A stretch of DNA of 64,000 bases from Aureimonas sp. AU20 (GCF_001442755.1 NZ_CP006369.1:62001-126000); one strand, 5' to 3'; numbered from the stretch's first letter, positions 27,722 through 36,937 are shown. Numbers and translations are program-made. Notes: generated by a model not told the origin, from the sequence alone.

Positions 27722-28624
27722 ATGGACGACGCGATCATCATCGGCGGCAGCTTCGCGGGATTGGCGGCAGCCCTTTATATCGCTCGCGCGCGGCGGCGAG
27801 TGTGCGTGATCGACGATGGCACTCCCCGAAACCGCTTCGCTTCACGCTCCCACGGCTTCTTGACCAGGGACGGCAGCGACCCCCTGGACATGCTGTCCCA
27901 AGCGCGTGAGCAGCTTGGAGCCTATCCCACGGCCCGGTTCGTCAAGGGTCTGGCAACCGGGGTCAGTGGCGGGATCGACGACTTCGCTGTCACCCTTCGT
28001 TCCGGCGACGTCCTGAACTCGCGTCGGATCGTTCTTGCCTTCGGTGTGAGCGACGTCCTGCCGGACCTCCCGGGCCTGGCCGAGCGGTGGGGGAAGACGG
28101 TGTTGGCCTGTCCCTATTGTCATGGGTACGAGTTCGCGGACCGACAGCTCGGCGTCCTCCAGTCGCATCCCATGTCGGCGATGCAGGCGAACCTCATCGC
28201 CGACTGGGGTCCGGTGACTTTTTTCTTGGATGGCCATGCCCCTCCGGAAGGCGAGATGATGGCGCGGCTCGCGTCTCGCGGAGTGCGCGTCGAGCCCGCT
28301 CCGGTCCGCGCGTTGGAGGGCGAGGGCACCAGTCTCTCCTCGATCCTTCTTGCCGATGGGCGCAGACTCCCGATCGACGCCTTGTACGTGGCTCCCCGAT
28401 CACCGCTGAGAAGCGGGATAGCAGAGCAACTCGGCTGCACCATCGAGCAGGGGCGTTTCGGACCCATCATCACGACCGACGCCGCGCGGATGACGAGCGT
28501 TGCGGGCGCCTATGCCGCCGGCGACATCGCTCGTGCGAACAATGCGCTGATCGCGGCCGCGTCTGGAGCGGAAGCTGGCATCGCTCTGCACGCCGGACTG
28601 GTGTTCGGAGCGATCGGAAACTGA
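27722..28624 (+). CDS. Thioredoxin reductase-like FAD/NAD(P)H oxidoreductase
   Basis: Pyridine nucleotide-disulfide oxidoreductase of 300 residues. FAD motif GGSFAGLAAA (8-17), redox pair C130-P-Y-C133 in CPYCHGYEF, and the C-terminal FAD motif AGAYAAGDIARANNALI. The NADP Rossmann motif is degenerate: after C133 the expected GxGxxA/G is replaced by GVLQSHPMSAMQANLI, so nucleotide use may be altered. It resembles the small TrxR-like proteins often encoded beside Rrf2 or ArsR regulators. Likely a redox-responsive disulfide reductase. True thioredoxin partner not shown. ATG 27722 chosen over 27662, which would precede the FAD strand by 20 atypical residues. Confidence 0.85.
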   Translation: MDDAIIIGGSFAGLAAALYIARARRRVCVIDDGTPRNRFASRSHGFLTRDGSDPLDMLSQAREQLGAYPTARFVKGLATGVSGGIDDFAVTLRSGDVLNSRRIVLAFGVSDVLPDLPGLAERWGKTVLACPYCHGYEFADRQLGVLQSHPMSAMQANLIADWGPVTFFLDGHAPPEGEMMARLASRGVRVEPAPVRALEGEGTSLSSILLADGRRLPIDALYVAPRSPLRSGIAEQLGCTIEQGRFGPIITTDAARMTSVAGAYAAGDIARANNALIAAASGAEAGIALHAGLVFGAIGN

Positions 28625-28852
28625 CGAGCGAGGCCCGGCGTCCGCCAAATGGGTTTCAAACCGTCCGCTATGTCTCAGGATTGGGTGAGAGCGTATCCGA
28701 AGCTCAGGAATGCCGAAGCTGGGCGAGCGACCGAGCTTCCATCCCGAGCTCAGGGGACCGCCAGCGGCTTGAACGGTCAGAGTTTGGCATGTGGTCGAGA
28801 TTGTGCCCGTGACGCATTCCTCCGCTCCGGCCTCTGAGGGAGGGTGCGGGGA

Positions 28853-31800
28853 TCATGCCGGGTTTCCAGTCTCGGGAACGAGGGGCGTTGCCGCCCGCTT
28901 GCGCTGGGCGAGCCGCATGACGAGCACGAAAAAGACCGGCACGAAGAGAACGGCAAGGACGGTGGCCGAGATCATGCCGCCGAGGAGGCCGGTGCCGAGC
29001 GCGTTCTGCGTTTCCGAACTCGGGCCGTGGGCGATCACCAGCGGCACGATGCCGAGCGCGAAGGCGAGCGAGGTCATCACGATCGGCCGCAGGCGCAGGC
29101 GGGCCGCCTCCCGCGCCGCCTCGGCAAGACTATGCCCCTCCGCGTGCAGCTTGCGTGCGAACTCCACGATGAGCACCGCGTTCTTGGCCGACAGGCCGAT
29201 CAGCGTGACGAGCCCGACCTTGAAGAACACGTCGTTCTCCAGCCCGCGCAGATGCACGGCCGCGACGGCGCCCAGGATGCCGAGCGGCACGACCAGCATC
29301 ACCGAGACCGGAATCGCCCAGCTCTCGTAGAGCGCCGCCAGCACCAGGAAAACGACGGCGAACGACAGCGCGACGAGGATCGGCGCCTGCGAGGCGGACT
29401 GGCGCTCCTGGAAGGACTGGCCCATCCATTCCACGGCGAAGCCGGACGGAAGCTCTGCCGCGAGCCGCTCCATCTCGTCCATGGCGCTGCCGCTCGACAC
29501 GCCCGGGGCGGCATCGCCCGAAATGCTCAGCGAGGGGTAGCCGTTGGTGCGATTGAGCTGAAGAGGCCCGACCGACCATTCCGGTGTCACCACCTCGGCG
29601 AGGGGGACCATCCCGCCCCGGTCGTTGCGCACGTGGAGCTTCAGGACATCCTCCACCTGCATCCGGTCTTCCGCCCGCGCCTGGACGATGACCTGCTGGA
29701 GCCGTCCGGCGCGCGGGAAGTCGTTGACGTAGGTCGAGCCCATGGCCGCGCCGAGCGCGTCGCTGATGGTGGAAAAGGAAAGCCCGAGAGCACCGGCCTT
29801 GTCGCGGTCGACACGCAGTTTCACGGTGGGGCCGCCGGGCAGGCCGTCGACGCGCACGTCGCGCAAGGCGCGGCTTCGCCCGGCAAGGTCGATCAGCGTG
29901 TCGGCCGCCGTGCGAAGCGCCGCCGCATCGCGGGCCGCCCGGTCCACGAGCCGCAGCGAGAAGCCCGAGGTCGTGCCGAGTTCCTCGATGGCGGGCGGCT
30001 TCATGACGAGGACCTCGCCCTCCGTCGCATCGCGCATCGCCTGCGTTGCAGCCTCGACTTCGCCGTCGGTGCTCCCGGTGCGCTTGTCGAAATCGCGAAG
30101 CGTGGTGAAGGCCATGGCCGTATTGGGTCCCGAGCCCGTGAAACCGAAGCCGAGGATCGAGAGGTTGTTCTCGATGTCGGGGCGCGAGGCGGCATGGGCG
30201 TCGAACTGCTTCACCAGCTTTTGCGTGCGTTCGGCCGTCGCGTCCGCCGGGAGAGTGAAGGAAGTCATGAACGTGCCCTGGTCCTCGTCCGGTACGAAGG
30301 CGGTCGGCAGTGCGCCGTATCCGAACACCAGCATCCCGACGATCGCGCCGTAGACCAGCATGACGCGCCCGCCGCGCTTGACGAGCCAGCCGACCCAGCG
30401 GCTGGTGCGGCCGGTCAGGCGGTCGAAGCCGCCGTTGAACCAGGCGAAGACGCCTCGGCGCTCGTGATGGGGCGCGACCGGCTTCAGGATGGTGGCGCAC
30501 AAGGCGGGCGTCAACGTGAGGGCCAGAAAGGCCGAGAAGAGGATGGAGACCGCGAGCGAGACCGTGAATTGGCGATAAATCGCCCCGACCGCGCCGGTGG
30601 CAAGGCCCATCGGCAGGAACACGGCCACCAGCACCAGAGTGATGCCGACCACCGCTCCCGTGATCTCGCGCATGGCGCGGCGCGTCGCCTCGCGCGGCGA
30701 CAGCCCTTCGCTCGCCATCAGACGCTCGACGCTCTCCACCACGACGATCGCGTCGTCCACGATGATGCCGATGGCGAGCACCATGCCGAACATCGTCAGG
30801 ACGTTGACGGAGTAGCCGATCGCCCACATCGCCGCGAACGTGCCGAGAAGCGCGATCGGCGCGACGATCGTCGGGATCAGCGTGTAGCGGACGTTCTGCA
30901 GGAACAGGAACATGATCAGGAACACCAGCACCATGGCCTCGGCGAGCGTCTTGGCGACCTGGACGATCGAGAGCTTCACGAAGGGCGCGGTGTCGTAGGA
31001 GACGGCATAGGCGACACCCTCGGGCATGGAGGGCTGAAGCTCGGCGAGGCGCGCGCGCACGCTTTGGGATGTCGCTACGGCATTGGCGCCGGGCGCAAGC
31101 TGGATAGCTGCGGCCGTTGCGGGCTTTCCGCCGTCGCGGATCGAGAATCCCATCGTCTGAGCGCCGACTTCGATCCGCGCGACGTCGCCCAATGTCAGCT
31201 TCGAGCCGTCCGGATTGGAACGCAGGACGATGGCGGCGAACTCCGCCGGCGTCTCCAACTGGCCGCTCAGCGTCAGCGGAACGCTGATCGCCTGGCCGGG
31301 CACCGCCGGAGCCTCGCCGAGACGACCGGGCGCGACCTGCACGTTCTGCGTCTGGATGGCCTGCGTGATCTCGGCGATCGATGTCGAGTAGGACAGGAGG
31401 CGGCCGGGGTCCACCCAGACCCGCATCGCCGCTTCCGAGCCGAAGGACTGGACGCGGCCGACGCCGGCCACGCGCTTGAGCTCCGGCGCCAGGGTGCGGG
31501 CGAGATAGTCGTCGAGCGTCAAGGGATCGACGCTGCCGTCACGCGAGCGCAGCGAGACGATCATCAGGAAGCCCGACGAGGCGGACTCGACGGAGAGACC
31601 GGCGCGGCGCACGGCCTCCGGCAGCCGTGGCTCGACGGCTTTCAGCCGGTTCTGGACGTCGACCTGCGCAAGCTCCGGGTCGGTGCCGCTCTTGAAGGTG
31701 ACCGTGACGCTGGCATTGCCCGAGGCGTCGGCGGACGACTCGAAGTAGAGAAGGTCCTTTACCGCCGTCAGTTCGCGCTCGATCGGCGCGACCACGCTGT

Positions 31801-31975
31801 CGCTGACGGTCTGCGGACTGGCCCCCGTGTAGGACGCGCCGATGCTGACGCTGGGCGGGGCGATCGAGGGAAAGCGCGACACCGGAAGCTGCGGGATCGC
31901 GGCCAGCCCCGCCAGTGTGATGAAGATCGCGATGACCCAGGCGAAGACGGGCCGCTCGATGAAGAACTGGGGCAT
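28853..31975 (-). CDS. RND multidrug efflux permease (HAE1 family)
   Basis: Inner-membrane proton-driven drug exporter of 1040 residues, the AcrB/AdeB/MexB type. Twelve helices and two large periplasmic loops are laid out as expected, beginning MPQFFIERPVFAWVIAIF. Proton-relay residues are present: the double Asp in VDDAIVVVESVERL (TM4) and the Lys in LSAKNAVLIVEFA (TM10). Located 12 nt after the adaptor gene in the same operon. No outer-membrane channel gene follows, so a TolC-like protein elsewhere must complete the pump. Regulated probably by the divergent AdeRS-like system. Confidence 0.95.
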   Translation of the reverse strand: MPQFFIERPVFAWVIAIFITLAGLAAIPQLPVSRFPSIAPPSVSIGASYTGASPQTVSDSVVAPIERELTAVKDLLYFESSADASGNASVTVTFKSGTDPELAQVDVQNRLKAVEPRLPEAVRRAGLSVESASSGFLMIVSLRSRDGSVDPLTLDDYLARTLAPELKRVAGVGRVQSFGSEAAMRVWVDPGRLLSYSTSIAEITQAIQTQNVQVAPGRLGEAPAVPGQAISVPLTLSGQLETPAEFAAIVLRSNPDGSKLTLGDVARIEVGAQTMGFSIRDGGKPATAAAIQLAPGANAVATSQSVRARLAELQPSMPEGVAYAVSYDTAPFVKLSIVQVAKTLAEAMVLVFLIMFLFLQNVRYTLIPTIVAPIALLGTFAAMWAIGYSVNVLTMFGMVLAIGIIVDDAIVVVESVERLMASEGLSPREATRRAMREITGAVVGITLVLVAVFLPMGLATGAVGAIYRQFTVSLAVSILFSAFLALTLTPALCATILKPVAPHHERRGVFAWFNGGFDRLTGRTSRWVGWLVKRGGRVMLVYGAIVGMLVFGYGALPTAFVPDEDQGTFMTSFTLPADATAERTQKLVKQFDAHAASRPDIENNLSILGFGFTGSGPNTAMAFTTLRDFDKRTGSTDGEVEAATQAMRDATEGEVLVMKPPAIEELGTTSGFSLRLVDRAARDAAALRTAADTLIDLAGRSRALRDVRVDGLPGGPTVKLRVDRDKAGALGLSFSTISDALGAAMGSTYVNDFPRAGRLQQVIVQARAEDRMQVEDVLKLHVRNDRGGMVPLAEVVTPEWSVGPLQLNRTNGYPSLSISGDAAPGVSSGSAMDEMERLAAELPSGFAVEWMGQSFQERQSASQAPILVALSFAVVFLVLAALYESWAIPVSVMLVVPLGILGAVAAVHLRGLENDVFFKVGLVTLIGLSAKNAVLIVEFARKLHAEGHSLAEAAREAARLRLRPIVMTSLAFALGIVPLVIAHGPSSETQNALGTGLLGGMISATVLAVLFVPVFFVLVMRLAQRKRAATPLVPETGNPA

Positions 31976-31987
31976 GGGATCGACCGA

Positions 31988-33157
31988 TCAGCTTTCGCTC
32001 GCGGGACTTGCGGCGGGACGGTAGGGCACGGCGTCGAGCTTGCGCCCAGGCTCGGCGCGGTCCTGCCCTTCCACGAGGACGGTCTCGCCGGCGGACAGGC
32101 CGGACAGGATCACGTATTGGCGCTCGACCAGAGGGCCCAACTCGACGTCGCGACGCGCGGCGGTCTTGTCCGCGTTCAAGATGGTGAGGTGCGGGCGACC
32201 CGCGCCGTCGCGGCCGACCGCCTGCTGCGGCACGCTCAAGGCTTGGGGATAGACCGCGCTCGGCACGCGGGCACGCAGATACATGCCCGGCAGGAGCTGG
32301 CGGTGCGGATTGGGCACCTCGACACGCAGCGCGATGCTGCCCGTGCCGGGATCGGTTGTGCTTTCGGAATAGAGCGCCTTGCCGAAGAACTCGTAGGGTC
32401 GGCCCGCGATCGTCAGGATGGCAACCGGCAGCGTTCCGGCCCCCTCGCTCCCGCCGCTCGCCATCAGATCCTCGATAGCCTCGCGGCGCGTGGCGGACTG
32501 GCGCAGGTCGAGATACACGCGGTCGAGTTGCTGGACGACGGCGAGCGCCGACGCCGCGCCGACCGAGGCCAGGCCGCCCTCCGTGACGAAGGCCTGGCCG
32601 ATGCGTCCGGGGATAGGGCTGCGCACGGTGGCGTGCGCGAGTTCCAGCTTGCGACGCGTCAGATTGGCTTTCGCCTCCGCGACGCTGGCCTTGGCCTGAG
32701 CGAGCGCGGCCGTGGCATCGCCGAGCGCGGCGGCGCTGGCGGTCCGAACGTCCGACAAAGCCTGGATGCGGTCGAACTTGAGGCCGGCGTTGAGAAGATC
32801 GGCCTCGGCCCGGGCCAGAACGGCCGAAGCAGCCTCCACGTCGGCTGCGAGCGGGGCGGGGTCGATCTGGAACAAGGGCTGGTCGGCCGCGACCTCGGAC
32901 CCTTCCGCAAAAAGCACCGTCTGGATCAACCCGCCGACCTGCGGACGGATTTCGGCGGTGCGCAGGGCCGAGACCCGCCCCGGCAACTCGTCCACCACCA
33001 CGACCCGATGCGGCCGGACCGTCACCACCGCGACGCGCGGCGGCTGCGTCCAGACCTCGCCCGGAACCGGGTCGGTTCGCGCCTCGGTGCACGCCGCGAG
33101 GCCGGCTGCGGCCGCAAGAAGAAGGGTCAAGGTCGAGAAGCGGGGCGGGCGCGTCAT
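31988..33157 (-). CDS. RND efflux periplasmic adaptor (membrane fusion) lipoprotein
   Basis: Adaptor of about 389 residues. Signal sequence with lipobox LAAC (mature end C20) anchors it to the inner membrane. Domains in order: beta-barrel/lipoyl half (PHRVVVVDELPGRVSAL), a hairpin of two coiled coils with AlaArg-rich repeats, second lipoyl half, and the membrane-proximal domain ending SETVLVEGQDRAEPG. Partner of the permease encoded downstream. ATG 33157 (MTRPPRFSTL) gives a normal lipoprotein signal; ATG 33166 is an alternative. Confidence 0.9.
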   Translation of the reverse strand: MTRPPRFSTLTLLLAAAAGLAACTEARTDPVPGEVWTQPPRVAVVTVRPHRVVVVDELPGRVSALRTAEIRPQVGGLIQTVLFAEGSEVAADQPLFQIDPAPLAADVEAASAVLARAEADLLNAGLKFDRIQALSDVRTASAAALGDATAALAQAKASVAEAKANLTRRKLELAHATVRSPIPGRIGQAFVTEGGLASVGAASALAVVQQLDRVYLDLRQSATRREAIEDLMASGGSEGAGTLPVAILTIAGRPYEFFGKALYSESTTDPGTGSIALRVEVPNPHRQLLPGMYLRARVPSAVYPQALSVPQQAVGRDGAGRPHLTILNADKTAARRDVELGPLVERQYVILSGLSAGETVLVEGQDRAEPGRKLDAVPYRPAASPASES

Positions 33158-33320
33158 CGCGAACATCCATGGAGAGCATCGCTCGGATGCGACGCGGCCC
33201 TTATCGTGTCGCCGGGTGGGTGCGGTGTGGAGCTTGTGTTGCGGTTTCGTGGAGGAGGGCAGGAAGCGCTCGACGCCCGGCGATGCGGATGGCATCCAAG
33301 GGGCAAGGAGAGCGCCCCGC

Positions 33321-33992
33321 ATGTCAGCCCTTGTTCTGATCGCCGAAGACGACGACGAGATCGCCGCGATCCTCGACGCCTATCTCGTGCGCGAGGGTTT
33401 TCGCACGGTGAAGGCGCGCGACGGACGCACCGCGCTCGACCTTCATCTCTCTCTGAAGCCCGATCTTCTGCTGCTCGACGTCACCATGCCGCGCCTCGAC
33501 GGCTGGGAGGTTCTGGCCGAGCTGCGCCGACGAGGCACGACGCCTGCGATCATGATCACCGCGCTGGACCAGGACATCGATCGGTTGCAGGGCCTGCGCA
33601 TCGGCGCGGACGATTACGTGGTGAAGCCCTTCAACCCGATCGAGGTGGTGGCGCGGGCCAAGGCCGTGCTGCGTCGCTCGGGGCTGGCCGGTTCGGGCGG
33701 CGTCCTGCGCGTGGGCAAGCTTTCGATCGACCTCGATGCCTACCGCGCCAGTCTCGACGATGCGGCCATCCAGTTGACGCTGACCGAGTTTCGCATTCTC
33801 GCGCACATGGCCCGCAGCCCCACCAAGGTCTTCACGAGGGGCGAGCTGGTGGACGCCTGCCTGCCGGGCTCGGACGCGCTCGACCGCACCGTGGACAGCC
33901 ATCTCTCCAAGCTGCGCCGAAAGCTCGAGCAGGCCGGCGCGGTCGGCTTCCTGCCGGGCGTGCGCGGCGTCGGCTACCGGCTTCTGGACTAA
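33321..33992 (+). CDS. OmpR-type response regulator, AdeR-like
   Basis: A 223-residue regulator: receiver domain with acidic pocket (AEDDDE), phospho-acceptor Asp in LLLLDVTMP (about 53), conserved Lys in VVKPFNP, and a C-terminal winged helix ending VDSHLSKLRRKLE and GVRGVGYRLLD. Two segments, TALDQDIDRLQGLRIGADD and KVFTRGELVDACLPGSDALD, follow Acinetobacter AdeR closely as I remember it. As in adeRS/adeABC, it is divergent from an RND pump operon. The 163-nt divergent spacer has GTGGAG twice, 22 nt apart (33227, 33249), a possible direct-repeat binding site. Confidence 0.92.
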   Translation: MSALVLIAEDDDEIAAILDAYLVREGFRTVKARDGRTALDLHLSLKPDLLLLDVTMPRLDGWEVLAELRRRGTTPAIMITALDQDIDRLQGLRIGADDYVVKPFNPIEVVARAKAVLRRSGLAGSGGVLRVGKLSIDLDAYRASLDDAAIQLTLTEFRILAHMARSPTKVFTRGELVDACLPGSDALDRTVDSHLSKLRRKLEQAGAVGFLPGVRGVGYRLLD

Positions 33993-33996
33993 AGTC

Positions 33997-35109
33997 ATGA
34001 GGCTACCCGCCGGATTGAGCCGCCAGATCCTCCTCGCCATGTCCGCCATCACCGTGGTGGCGAGCCTCGTCGTCTTCTTCGGCACCTATCTCGCCTACAT
34101 CGTGATCATGGTTTTCTATCCCCGGTTGGACACGGGCGACGAGTGGCTGACGGTCACCGATCTCGCGATCCTTTCGGCCGCCATCCTCATTGCGCTGCCG
34201 ATCGCGGCCGTGATCGCCCTTCGGCTGGCGCGTCGTATCCTTCAGCCCCTCGAAACGGTCGTCCAAGGCGCGCGCCGGATCGCCGGCGGCGACCTGACGG
34301 CGAGAGCCGAAGCGGGCGATCGCTCGCTGGGCGAGACGGCCAGCCTCGTCGACGACTTCAACATCATGGCGCAGCGCCTGGAAGACATGGCGGCCGACAT
34401 GGCGGTGTGGAATGCCACGATCGCCCATGAGCTTCGCACGCCGCTCACCATCCTGAAAGGTCGGCTCCAGGGCATCATCGACGGCATCTTCGAGCCCGAC
34501 GAGCGCTCCCTGCGTGGCCTCGTCCTGCAGGTCGATAATCTGGCGCGGTTGGTGGAGGACCTTCGAACGGTGACACTGGCCGACAGCGGCCATCTCGATC
34601 TGCGCATCGAGCCCGTGCGTCTGGCGGGCGGCGTCGCGGAGATGGCCGAGCTCCTGGCGCCCGATCTCAAGGCCGAGGGCCTCGAGCTACGGCTGGAGCT
34701 GACCGACATCTGCGTTCAGGCCGACGCAGCGCGCATCCGCCAAGCGCTCCTCGCCCTCGTCACCAACGCACGCCGTCATGCCGTGCGGGGTGCGATCACC
34801 CTCTCGCTGAGGGCATCGGAAGACGAGGCCATCCTGGGTGTCGCCGACGAAGGTCCGGGGCTGCCGGCAGAAATGGCGACGCGTGTCTTCGAACCCTTCG
34901 TGCGCGGCGACCCGGTCCGCTCCCGAGAGCTCGGGGGAAACGGCCTGGGCCTGTCGGTCGTGCGCGCCATCGTCGAGGCGCACGGCGGACGTTTGCGATA
35001 TCGACCATCGCCGGCGGGAGGGGCCTTGTTCGAGATGGCCTTGCCGTTGGGCAACGCGCCTCGACCGCCCCGGCGGCCCGGCATCTCGTTCCCGCTCGCC
35101 GATCCTTGA
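33997..35109 (+). CDS. Sensor histidine kinase, AdeS-like
   Basis: Membrane sensor kinase of 370 residues: TM1 (about 10-32), a very short periplasmic loop, TM2 (about 50-72), HAMP, then the phospho-acceptor motif NATIAHELRTPLTILKGRLQ, the N-box (LVTNARRHA), the G1/G2 ATP-binding boxes (VADEGPGLP, GGNGLGLSVV). The H-box and its following RLQGIIDGIFEPDE match AdeS. The tiny periplasmic loop implies that it senses a signal within the membrane, fitting a drug or lipid cue. Starts 5 nt after the response regulator gene. Confidence 0.93.
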   Translation: MRLPAGLSRQILLAMSAITVVASLVVFFGTYLAYIVIMVFYPRLDTGDEWLTVTDLAILSAAILIALPIAAVIALRLARRILQPLETVVQGARRIAGGDLTARAEAGDRSLGETASLVDDFNIMAQRLEDMAADMAVWNATIAHELRTPLTILKGRLQGIIDGIFEPDERSLRGLVLQVDNLARLVEDLRTVTLADSGHLDLRIEPVRLAGGVAEMAELLAPDLKAEGLELRLELTDICVQADAARIRQALLALVTNARRHAVRGAITLSLRASEDEAILGVADEGPGLPAEMATRVFEPFVRGDPVRSRELGGNGLGLSVVRAIVEAHGGRLRYRPSPAGGALFEMALPLGNAPRPPRRPGISFPLADP

Positions 35110-35358
35110 GCGATTTGGGGACCGTCACGATCCTCGCCATCGCTCTGCCGCGTCTGACGCCAGGGCTTTCGGCGAGAGGGTCGATGGGCCTGCCGCGCTC
35201 TTCGCTCTTCCTCGCAGACCGTCCGATCCGCTGGCTCGGGGCAAATCGATCTCTCCACCGAGCCTCCATCGAACCTGCACAGTCGGGCAATGGGCCGATG
35301 GTTCCATGGCTCGCCGACGGGACGGCGCCGCGTGCGCAGCAAACGGTAGGGAAGTCCG

Positions 35359-35925
35359 ATGCTTCACAATAGAGAGCCGACCGCGATCCGATACCCGTCA
35401 TCGATCCGGGTCCTGCACTGGACGCGTGCGGTCTTGATCCTGGGGCTTCTAGCGTGCGGCTGGTTCATGACGGGACGGGAGGAGGGGGATGCCGTCGCCG
35501 CTTTCCTTTATCCCAACCACAAGCAGTTTGGGGTCCTGGTCTGGCTGTTGGCGCTGGTTCATCTGACCCTTCGTTGGCGCATGCGCTCGACCTTGCCGCA
35601 GGAGCCCCACGGTCTGAAACCATGGGAGCGCTTCCTGTCCGCCACCGTGCAGCGCCTGATGATCGCCTTGACGATAGCAACGCCGTTCTTCGGCTATGCA
35701 ATGTCGAGCAGCTTCTCACAGAGCGACGGGGTTCCGTTCTTCTTCGTCTCGCACATCCCCGAGATCATCCCGAAGAGCGACCGGCTGTTCGAGATATTCA
35801 CCGCGCTTCATATGTACAGCGCCTATCTCCTCCTCGCGTGCGTCCTGCTGCATGTGTCGGGTGCCGTCTTGCACAGACTCCAGGACAAAGGCGGTGAGAC
35901 CGACGTTCTCGCGCGCATGCTTTGA
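35359..35925 (+). CDS. Cytochrome b561
   Basis: Four-helix di-heme membrane cytochrome of 188 residues. Histidines for heme binding are placed as in YodB/CybB: H20 in RVLHWTRA, H55/H64-region (NHKQFG, LVHLTLRW), and H152/H164 (ALHMYSA, LLHVSG). It probably passes electrons from ubiquinol to a periplasmic acceptor, such as superoxide or a small redox protein. It stands alone: there is no YceI-like partner gene nearby. The upstream 250 bases after the sensor kinase hold no convincing gene. Confidence 0.88.
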   Translation: MLHNREPTAIRYPSSIRVLHWTRAVLILGLLACGWFMTGREEGDAVAAFLYPNHKQFGVLVWLLALVHLTLRWRMRSTLPQEPHGLKPWERFLSATVQRLMIALTIATPFFGYAMSSSFSQSDGVPFFFVSHIPEIIPKSDRLFEIFTALHMYSAYLLLACVLLHVSGAVLHRLQDKGGETDVLARML

Positions 35926-36166
35926 CGGAGCACGAGAACATCCCTCAAGGCGAGAACAGAACCGTGATGCGCTGGCGCGTTTTGGAAACGCGCTCGAGAT
36001 CGCGGCCCTTAACCAGCGTGTGGGAGGGCGGTGACCTTAGAAGGCTCCGTTACGGAAAGTCGCTCGGGTCGCAATGATCCTGTCCTGTCCCAGTTTCAGG
36101 CGATGAAGACTTGGAACAGCCTTCCGATGCATCGGGCTTCGGATCCTTCGGCCAAGCTGCTCGCCG
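35926..36166. other. Non-coding sequence downstream of cytochrome b561
   Basis: No gene seen. A GGCTCCGTTACGGAAA stretch at 36043 faintly resembles the terminal repeat of IS6 elements (GGCTCTGTTGCAAA type) and could be the decayed left end of the transposon remnant that follows. Confidence 0.35.
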
Positions 36167-36703
36167 TCAAGCGAAACTGGCTTTAAGGACAATCCGTATC
36201 GTCTCGAAGCCGCTTGTGGCGTTATGCGTGGTCTTTTGCGACTGAAACCCACGCACAGCACGGATTCGCTGCGTCAGCTCGCCATGATCCGACCCGAGCC
36301 GGTTGTTCAGGACTGTCACCCGCCTCTGTCGGCAGTTGGGAGCGAGCTGTCCTTTCCTTCGCAGGCAGGCGATGGCCTCATTGGGATGTGTGTTGTTGTG
36401 CGTCGAAATCACCGAAGGTCTTTCGTGCGGTGATCGGCTCAACGCCTTGGTCAGGAAACGCTTGGCAGCCTTCGTCGTGCGCGTTCGCAAGCGGTGAGGG
36501 TACAGCGTTTCGCCGCTCTCACCGATCGCGCCGTCGAGAACCATCCATTCGCAACGCACCTTCATCGACCTACCGACTGCCGCTCCAGCGGTTTGCGACA
36601 GCATCGAACGCGGCGGTCCAGTTCGGGAGAACCAGCACCACCAGCACATGCAAATCGGGATCACGTCGGGCGCAAAGTGCCGACCTATGACGGCTGCGCT
36701 CAT
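36167..36703 (-). pseudogene. IS6-family transposase remnant
   Basis: A 178-codon frame made of two displaced parts of an IS6 (IS26-like) transposase. The start GRHFAPDVIPICMCWWC corresponds to the family N-terminus (GRHFxPDVIL), and the second half TKAAKRFLTKAL ... RRVTVLNNRL ... SDHGEL ... GFQSQKTTHNATSGFE to the C-terminal catalytic part. About 60 residues with the HTH and the first catalytic Asp are missing between them. The second catalytic Asp is His (ISTHN for the usual ITTDN-like segment), and the Glu before DH is missing (GSDH). It must be inactive. No intact terminal repeats seen. It marks a past insertion next to the metallophore locus. Confidence 0.75.
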
Positions 36704-36835
36704 GCTCCGCGTCCTTTACCGGTCGCCGCGCGGTTCGGACGTATCACGCCGCTCCCGTGAGTTCTCAAGCAAACTTAGAAGAGTTTCGAATTAGAACTAT
36801 AACAGTTCCATGTATGAGAATTAAAACAACAGCTA
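36704..36835 (+). other. AT-rich upstream region with TTAGAA repeats
   Basis: From about 36765 the base composition drops to roughly 60 percent AT, unlike everything around. It contains TTAGAA twice, 16 nt apart (36775, 36791), and a dyad GAACT-N5-AGTTC (36794-36808). These lie 28-60 nt before the promoter at 36836 and could bind an iron or zinc regulator. TTAGAA resembles half of an Irr/ICE-type site, a weak match only. Confidence 0.4.
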
Positions 36836-36864
36836 TTGACTGCCGATTACGCAGAATTTATCTA
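36836..36864 (+). promoter_or_regulatory. Sigma70-type promoter of the metallophore operon
   Basis: TTGACT, exactly 17 nt spacing, TATCTA. A start near 36871 would leave a ~67-nt leader before the serine kinase ATG. It is the strongest housekeeping-type promoter sequence I found in the window. Confidence 0.65.
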
Positions 36865-36937
36865 GCTCTCGTCCAGAACTTTGAATCCATCAACCAGCAC
36901 CTTTTGAACTTCGCGCAGCCTGAGAAGGGATTTGCCG

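Noticed and set aside
28649..28837. 62-codon frame downstream of the flavoprotein gene.
   Set aside because: No ribosome site, no recognisable composition or motif; probably chance.
33227..33254. Direct repeat GTGGAG as an AdeR-type operator.
   Set aside because: Only 6 bp long and common in GC-rich DNA; kept as a remark in the regulator entry, not as a feature.
28844..34000. A continuous plus-strand reading frame of about 1700 codons.
   Set aside because: It runs antisense to the RND permease and adaptor genes, which have unmistakable family motifs. Its product is repetitive Arg/Gly/His-rich sequence typical of shadow frames in GC-rich DNA.
35106..35372. 88-codon frame between the sensor kinase and cytochrome b561.
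   Set aside because: Would start at TTG inside the kinase stop, has no family match or ribosome site, and overlaps the cytochrome start.
36043..36058. Left terminal repeat of an IS6 element.
   Set aside because: Too many mismatches to the consensus and no matching right end or target duplication.
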